From Thermococcus sp. (lineage in GTDB: Archaea; Methanobacteriota_B; Thermococci; Thermococcales; Thermococcaceae), in NCBI GenBank assembly GCA_027074805.1, contig JALTCK010000031.1, forward strand, positions 1 to 9,807: a stretch of DNA of 9,807 nt, read 5' to 3'. A program made the position numbers and the translations under genes. The notes beneath the pieces are model-generated. The model saw only the letters and a program-made list of their open reading frames with translations. It was not told where the DNA came from and made no database searches. Positions 6,016 through 9,807 of this stretch are shown one piece after another. The stretch's first letter is position 1. Every line of letters starts with the position of its first letter.

Positions 6016-6030
6016 TTAAATAGTTTTCGC
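6016..6030 (-). promoter_or_regulatory. BRE/TATA promoter of ino1
   Basis: On the - strand GCGAAAA (BRE) is followed by CTATTTAA (TATA, 6016-6023), centred about 45 nt before the ino1 ATG. A start site near 5994 would leave a leader of about 20 nt carrying GGAGGTGG. Between TATA and SD lies a TTTA-N17-TAAA dyad (5996-6020) that could host a regulator. So ino1 probably has its own promoter besides any read-through from the gene upstream. Confidence 0.6.
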
Positions 6031-7317
6031 TCACGAAACTTTTTTAGCTATCAAATAGAGGGTCAGGGCAACCCTCAGGTTCGTCAGAATTGCGAGTACG
6101 GAAAAGAGGGCTTTTATTGAAATGGGGGAGGGATACAGCAGGAAGAGCATCGTCAAAAAGATCCGCTCGTCCCTCTTTCCAGGGAGTTTTCCGAGAACCG
6201 GCACTTCCGAGTAGGCGTCGCTGCAGAACGCCGCCTTGAACCTCTCCGTCGAGTAGCTGACCATCACCGAGCCGAGGAGAGTGAGGAGGGCAATGAGATA
6301 CCAGAGGGGCTCGCTCAGGGACGAATAAGCCAACAGTGCAAGGAAGGCTCCATCGACGTAGCGGTCGAGGATTGAGTCCATATAACCGCCCAGTTTGCTC
6401 GTTCTCAGCCCTGCCCTCGCGAGTTCGCCGTCGACGCCGTCGAGTATCGAGCTGAGCTGGTAGAGAATGCCCGCCAAAGGAAGGCTTACCAGGGTCAGTA
6501 GAGCGGAGACCATTCCGAGGGCGAAGGTAAAGACTGTCATCACGCTTGGCGTGACCCTGTCCATGAGCAAGGCGCTTATCTCGGTTGAGATTTTTCTGTT
6601 AATGTGCCTGCTGACGAATCCGTCCCCGGTCCCCTTTACTGCCGTCTTAACAAGCATCTTCCGAGCCCTCTTGAGGTCCTCCGGCGTGTCCACGTCCGTC
6701 CATCCGAGGCCATCCAGGAATGTAACTGGCAGTTTCGCCCTCTCTACAACCTCACTGAGTGAATAATCGCCGCTCCTCTCGCGTTCAAGCTCTTCGGTCA
6801 CCTCAAAGATGCTCCCGTCGAGGATGAAGAAGCCAGTGTCAACGGCGTCCCACTCTTTGAGATTTTTCCCGATGCGCTCGACGCGGCCATCTCTCACCTT
6901 AACCTTCGTTGCCTCTTTGATGTCAACCCATCTCGGCCTCCTGTCAGCTATGAGGCCGTTTTCGCTCATCGCTTTCTCCACGAAGGCCTCTGAATAAACG
7001 TGGTCGCTCATCACGAGGACGAACTTTCCGGAAACGTAATTCCTAGCGAGGTGGAGGGAGTGACCGTTGCCCTTCTCAGGTTCGGGGTTGATCACGAACT
7101 CCGCAGGAAAACCGTGTCTCTCGAGGAACTCCCTGTAAAGCTGGGCGTAGCGGTCGTTGGTGACGAGGATGAAGCGCTCGACGCCGTTCCGCTGAAGTAT
7201 GGCAATAGTTCGGTACAGAATCTCCCTTCCCGCAACTTTGAGAAGTCCCTTAGGCCTTCCCCCCATCCTGGTCCCGAGGCCGGCCGCGAGAATCACTGCC
7301 TCCCTGACCACTGGCAT
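6031..7317 (-). CDS. Bifunctional CTP:inositol-1-phosphate cytidylyltransferase / di-myo-inositol-1,3'-phosphate-1'-phosphate synthase (IPCT/DIPPS)
   Basis: A two-domain membrane enzyme of 428 residues. The N-terminal half (about 1-225) is a nucleotidyltransferase that makes CDP-inositol from CTP and inositol-1-phosphate: LAAGLGTRMGGRPKG (10-24), SDHVY with a metal-binding Asp (104-108), DTGFFILDG (160-168) and GWTDVDTPED (206-215). The C-terminal half (about 235-428) is a CDP-alcohol phosphotransferase joining CDP-inositol to a second inositol-1-phosphate. Its signature D-x2-DG-x2-AR-x8-G-x3-D-x3-D is complete (residues 293-318), and about six hydrophobic segments anchor it. A phosphatase, not in this window, would then yield di-myo-inositol phosphate. 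I use ATG 7315-7317; a GTG directly before it (7318-7320) is possible. Neither has a well-placed SD, as GGTG abuts the start. The next gene, ino1, supplies the substrate. Confidence 0.95.
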   Translation of the reverse strand: MPVVREAVILAAGLGTRMGGRPKGLLKVAGREILYRTIAILQRNGVERFILVTNDRYAQLYREFLERHGFPAEFVINPEPEKGNGHSLHLARNYVSGKFVLVMSDHVYSEAFVEKAMSENGLIADRRPRWVDIKEATKVKVRDGRVERIGKNLKEWDAVDTGFFILDGSIFEVTEELERERSGDYSLSEVVERAKLPVTFLDGLGWTDVDTPEDLKRARKMLVKTAVKGTGDGFVSRHINRKISTEISALLMDRVTPSVMTVFTFALGMVSALLTLVSLPLAGILYQLSSILDGVDGELARAGLRTSKLGGYMDSILDRYVDGAFLALLAYSSLSEPLWYLIALLTLLGSVMVSYSTERFKAAFCSDAYSEVPVLGKLPGKRDERIFLTMLFLLYPSPISIKALFSVLAILTNLRVALTLYLIAKKVS

Positions 7318-7354
7318 CACCTTTTTAAGGCCTTTGAAGAGGTCGGATTAGAAG

Positions 7355-7370
7355 GTCCAACTTAAATTAA
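7355..7370 (+). promoter_or_regulatory. TATA-like element for dph6 in the divergent intergenic region
   Basis: GTCCAA followed by CTTAAATTAA (7361-7370) is centred about 38 nt before the dph6 ATG, the right distance for an archaeal TATA box with a short leader carrying GGGTGA. The TTAAATTAA core is nearly symmetric, so it could also serve the opposite gene (centre about 48 nt from ATG 7317). Confidence 0.42.
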
Positions 7371-7379
7371 CCCAAGGTG

Positions 7380-7393
7380 ATTTAAACTTTTCG
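7380..7393 (-). promoter_or_regulatory. BRE/TATA promoter for the IPCT/DIPPS gene
   Basis: On the - strand this reads CGAAAAGTTTAAAT, a very typical thermococcal BRE plus TATA. Its centre is about 68 nt from the start codon, giving a leader of about 40 nt. It overlaps the presumed transcription start zone of the divergent dph6 gene, so the two promoters may interfere. Confidence 0.5.
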
Positions 7394-7403
7394 GGTGAGC
7401 TGG

Positions 7404-8078
7404 ATGAGAGTTGCCGTCCTGTATTCCGGCGGGAAGGACTCAAACTACGCCCTCTACTGGGCGCTGAAACAGGGATTCGAGGTTAAATACCTGGTCAGTA
7501 TGGTGAGCGAGAGCGACGAGAGCTACATGTACCACGTGCCGAACATCCACCTGACCGAGCTTCAGGCCAAGGCCATAGGTATTCCCCTCGTCAAGGGCTT
7601 CACCTCCGGAGAGAAGGAGAAGGAAGTTGAGGACATGAAGGCCGTCCTTGAAGGGTTAAAGATAGACGGCATCGTTGCCGGTGCTTTAGCCAGCGAGTAC
7701 CAGAAGAAGAGGGTTGATAAAGTTGCCGAGGAGCTCGGAATCCAGAGCTTCGCTCCAGCATGGCACCGTGAGCCCGTTGATTATATGCTCGAGCTGATAG
7801 GGGTTTTTGACATCGTGATGGTGGGAACGGCAGCGTACGGCCTCGACGAGCGCTGGCTGGGACGGAAAATCGACGAGAAAGCTTTGGAGGAGCTTGTCAA
7901 GCTACACGAAAGGTATAAAATCCATGTTGCTGGAGAGGGTGGGGAGTTCGAGACCTTCATCAGGGACGCGCCGTTCTTTAGGGCGAGGATAGTCTTCGAT
8001 GAGGTCGAGAAGAAGTGGAACGAGTGGGACTATTCCGGCGTTCTCGAGGTTAAAAGGGCTCACCTGGAGTGGAAATGA
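7404..8078 (+). CDS. dph6: Diphthine-ammonia ligase (Dph6, N-type ATP pyrophosphatase)
   Basis: Uses ATP and ammonium to amidate diphthine, completing diphthamide on a histidine of translation elongation factor aEF-2, in the cytosol. The 224-residue protein opens with the PP-loop MRVAVLYSGGKDS (SGGKDS 8-13), typical of N-type ATP pyrophosphatases. HVPNIHL (44-50), GALASEYQKKRV (93-104) and the Dph6 hallmark EGGEFETFIRDAPFF (178-192) follow. Archaeal members are about this short and lack the extra C-terminal domains of the eukaryotic enzyme. I start it at ATG 7404, which has SD GGGTGA at 5 nt; the in-frame GTG at 7395 lies inside that SD. It is divergent from the inositol genes, and the HerA-family gene follows after 92 nt. 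Confidence 0.92.
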   Translation: MRVAVLYSGGKDSNYALYWALKQGFEVKYLVSMVSESDESYMYHVPNIHLTELQAKAIGIPLVKGFTSGEKEKEVEDMKAVLEGLKIDGIVAGALASEYQKKRVDKVAEELGIQSFAPAWHREPVDYMLELIGVFDIVMVGTAAYGLDERWLGRKIDEKALEELVKLHERYKIHVAGEGGEFETFIRDAPFFRARIVFDEVEKKWNEWDYSGVLEVKRAHLEWK

Positions 8079-8124
8079 CTTCAGCCCTTCTTTAGACCTT
8101 TCCCCCTAACTGGCAAACCCCGAC

Positions 8125-8140
8125 AGAAAAGTTTTTCTCC
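8125..8140 (+). promoter_or_regulatory. BRE/TATA-like promoter for the HerA-family gene
   Basis: AGAAAAGTTTTTCTCC lies in the 92-nt gap after dph6. The GAAAAG-TTTTT pattern resembles the other promoters of this window and sits about 36 nt before GTG 8171. Transcription would start near 8160, just before the GGTGGT ribosome site (8161-8166). The rest of the gap is pyrimidine-rich (8080-8106) and could terminate dph6 transcripts weakly. The TATA half is T-rich rather than alternating, so confidence is moderate. Confidence 0.42.
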
Positions 8141-8170
8141 CCTCGGGAGGACCAACTTAAGGTGGTAAAG

Positions 8171-9807
8171 GTGGAGAAGCCGATAGGAATCGTGTACGGA
8201 GAATCCACCACCGACAGATTCACGTTCATAGTGAACCCCCACGTTGAGCTCCCTAAGTTCGGGGAGTTCGTCGTCGTGAAAAACAGGGAGGGCGATGAGA
8301 TTCTCGCCTCAGTCAGGGGGATAAGGAACGTTAACTGGCTCATGGAGGCCGGAAAAGGCAGCTACGACTACGTTGAAAAAACCGTCAAGGTGTTCTCCTC
8401 AGGGGTTCTCGGGAAGAGCGAGGCCCTCATAGCGAGCGCCCGCGTGCTCGGGATACTGAAGAGGGGCGAGAAGTTCAGGCAGATGCCAAACAGGGTCCCG
8501 ATAAAGCCCGGAGAGAACGTCTACCTCGCGAGGGACGAGGATTTGGCCGGGATATTCTCCCACGGACACATAAGCATAGGGCGCCTCCTCGCCAGGGAGA
8601 GAGTTGAGGTTAAACTGGATGCGAACAGACTCGTGTCGCGCCACTTTGCCGTCCTGGCCGTCACGGGAGCCGGAAAGTCCAACACGATTGCGGTTCTCAC
8701 GAAGGAGCTCGTGAGCAAGGTCAACGCAACCGTTGTGATCCTCGATCCACACGGGGAGTACAGAACGCTGAGCTGGCCCGGGGCGAGGGTGAACCCGATA
8801 AAGGCAAGCATCGATCCCGCGAAGATAAGGCTGAGCGAGCTGGCTACGCTTTTGGGAATAGCCGAGAACGCGAGCCTTCAGAGGCGCTTCCTCGGGCTCG
8901 TTTATAGAACGGTGAAGACTGAAGCCAGAAACGCGGGAAGGGTGATCGGCGGCCTAGAGTTCATCTACGCGATGGAGGACAAGATAGAGGAGTGGATACG
9001 CGCTTATGAGAACACCGAAGACAAGGTCATCTACTACTACGACGAAAAGGGCAACGAGGTTCCGAGGAAGATACAGGCGAAGGACCTCGACTCCCTGATA
9101 AGGCTGAAGGACTACCTCGGGGAGCTGAGGGCAAACTTCGGCGAGTTCATAAGCCCAACGAACGTCCTCAGCGAGATAAGGCCGAGAAGGGTGAACGTCA
9201 TAGACCTCAGCGGCATGGAAGAGGAGCAGATGATAGCCCTCGCGAGCTTCGTGCTCAGGGGAATCCTCAAGAACCGCGTCGAGTACGTCAAGGGCGTTAG
9301 AACCGGCGATAAGGCCCTCATCCGCGAGGTGAGGGAGAGGTATCCGGCCCTGACAAAGCCCCTGCTCATCATAGTCGAGGAGGCCCACATCTTCGCACCC
9401 AGGGGAGAGAGGAACCAGGCCACCCTCTGGCTCGGGAAGATAGCGAGGGAGGGGAGGAAGTTCGGCGTTGGCCTCGGAATAGTCTCCCAGAGGCCGAAGA
9501 AACTGGACGACGACGTGTTGAGTCAGACAAACACGAAGATAATCCTCAAGCTGGTTGAGCCGAACGACCAGCGCTACGTCCAGCAGGCGAGCGAGCAGAT
9601 AAGCGAGGACCTTCTGAGCGACATAGCGGCCCTCGGGATAGGTGAGGCCGTTGTAGTCGGGACCGCGATGGCCCTCCCCGCGATGGTGAAAGTCCACAAC
9701 TTTGCCGAGATGGGAGGAAGCTACGGAGGAGGCGACATCGACATAGTCGAGGAGTGGCTTTCTGGAAGGGACGAGAGCGAGGACAAGAGTGAAGAAGAGC
9801 TCATAGA
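8171..9807 (+). CDS. herA: HerA-family hexameric DNA-translocating ATPase, 3' end beyond the window
   Basis: The frame runs open from GTG 8171 to the right edge (545 codons). It has the HerA plan: an N-terminal HAS barrel (IGIVYGESTTDRFTF, to about 140), then an FtsK/HerA-type RecA core. Walker A is AVTGAGKSNT (K169, S170). LDPHGEY (191-197) and LIIVEEAHIFAP with Walker B Glu403/404 (400-410) follow. IAREGRKFGVGLGIVSQRPKKLDDDVLSQ is the family signature, with SQRP at 439-442. The end (IDIVEEWL plus an acidic Ser/Glu tail) matches the last segment of crenarchaeal HerA from memory, so little is missing. HerA loads with the NurA nuclease for DNA-end resection with Mre11-Rad50. Those genes are not visible here, so this could be a HerA paralogue. 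GTG 8171 has SD GGTGGT at 4-5 nt; GTG 8162 is an alternative. Confidence 0.88.
   Translation, partial: MEKPIGIVYGESTTDRFTFIVNPHVELPKFGEFVVVKNREGDEILASVRGIRNVNWLMEAGKGSYDYVEKTVKVFSSGVLGKSEALIASARVLGILKRGEKFRQMPNRVPIKPGENVYLARDEDLAGIFSHGHISIGRLLARERVEVKLDANRLVSRHFAVLAVTGAGKSNTIAVLTKELVSKVNATVVILDPHGEYRTLSWPGARVNPIKASIDPAKIRLSELATLLGIAENASLQRRFLGLVYRTVKTEARNAGRVIGGLEFIYAMEDKIEEWIRAYENTEDKVIYYYDEKGNEVPRKIQAKDLDSLIRLKDYLGELRANFGEFISPTNVLSEIRPRRVNVIDLSGMEEEQMIALASFVLRGILKNRVEYVKGVRTGDKALIREVRERYPALTKPLLIIVEEAHIFAPRGERNQATLWLGKIAREGRKFGVGLGIVSQRPKKLDDDVLSQTNTKIILKLVEPNDQRYVQQASEQISEDLLSDIAALGIGEAVVVGTAMALPAMVKVHNFAEMGGSYGGGDIDIVEEWLSGRDESEDKSEEELI

Noticed and set aside
5306..6019. + strand open frame opposite ino1
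   Set aside because: Antisense shadow of a well-conserved inositol-phosphate synthase; no ribosome site and no domain.
5975..6034. 20-residue N-terminal extension of ino1
   Set aside because: It would overlap the IPCT/DIPPS stop and contain the ino1 promoter. ATG 5974 has a strong SD and begins at the Rossmann strand.
8954..9697. 247-residue open frame on the - strand opposite the HerA-family gene
   Set aside because: It lies wholly within a frame carrying Walker A, Walker B and SQRP motifs; the antisense product is low-complexity and unlike any family.
1..9807. CRISPR array, tRNA, insertion sequence, prophage or defence system
   Set aside because: No spaced repeats, cloverleaf-like segments, terminal inverted repeats, transposase or phage motifs were seen. 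The DUF4443, PUA and HerA genes fit housekeeping contexts rather than an anti-phage island.

Overview
The window looks like chromosomal DNA of a hyperthermophilic euryarchaeon of the order Thermococcales, most likely Thermococcus. The evidence is a bifunctional CTP:inositol-1-phosphate cytidylyltransferase/DIP-phosphate synthase beside an inositol-1-phosphate synthase (the thermolyte di-myo-inositol phosphate pathway), an archaeal RibL-type FAD synthetase, an archaeal Dph6, a HerA-family ATPase, an archaeal FtsZ2 with the N-terminus MVFKLLEQAG, GGTGA/GGAGG-type ribosome binding sites with several GTG and one TTG start, and AAAA-N-TTTWAA-like BRE/TATA promoters. The linkage pyrF - DUF4443 - ino1 - IPCT/DIPPS matches my recollection of the Thermococcus kodakarensis pyrF region. 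No tRNA, rRNA, CRISPR, insertion sequence or phage gene was seen, and the DNA is densely coding.

Region 1 (1-2528, + strand) is a cell-division/partition cluster. It holds the 3' end of a small ribbon-helix-helix (RHH) protein resembling CdrS, then ftsZ2, then a ParA/Soj-type deviant-Walker ATPase, then a second RHH protein that starts on a TTG codon inside the end of parA. An RHH regulator next to ftsZ2 matches the cdrS-ftsZ2 pair known from haloarchaea. The ParA + RHH pair resembles a plasmid-type partition module. Finding both around one FtsZ is the most interesting feature of the window.

Region 2 (2579-7317, - strand) is an unbroken run of six genes, transcribed from right to left. First come IPCT/DIPPS and ino1, which together make the phosphorylated precursor of di-myo-inositol phosphate. 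Then comes a tightly packed four-gene unit: a winged-helix DUF4443 protein, pyrF, a PUA-domain RNA-binding protein and ribL. Gaps inside that unit are 4 nt, -10 nt and 0 nt, so it is almost certainly one operon. Short gaps of 51-56 nt with good TATA-like elements precede the DUF4443 gene and ino1.

Region 3 (7318-9807) starts with a divergent promoter region, followed on the + strand by dph6 (diphthine-ammonia ligase, last step of diphthamide on elongation factor 2). A HerA-family hexameric ATPase follows and runs off the right edge, visible almost to its C-terminus.

Stretches without genes are all short: 113-177, 1417-1447, 2529-2578, 4775-4825, 5975-6030, 7318-7403 and 8079-8170.
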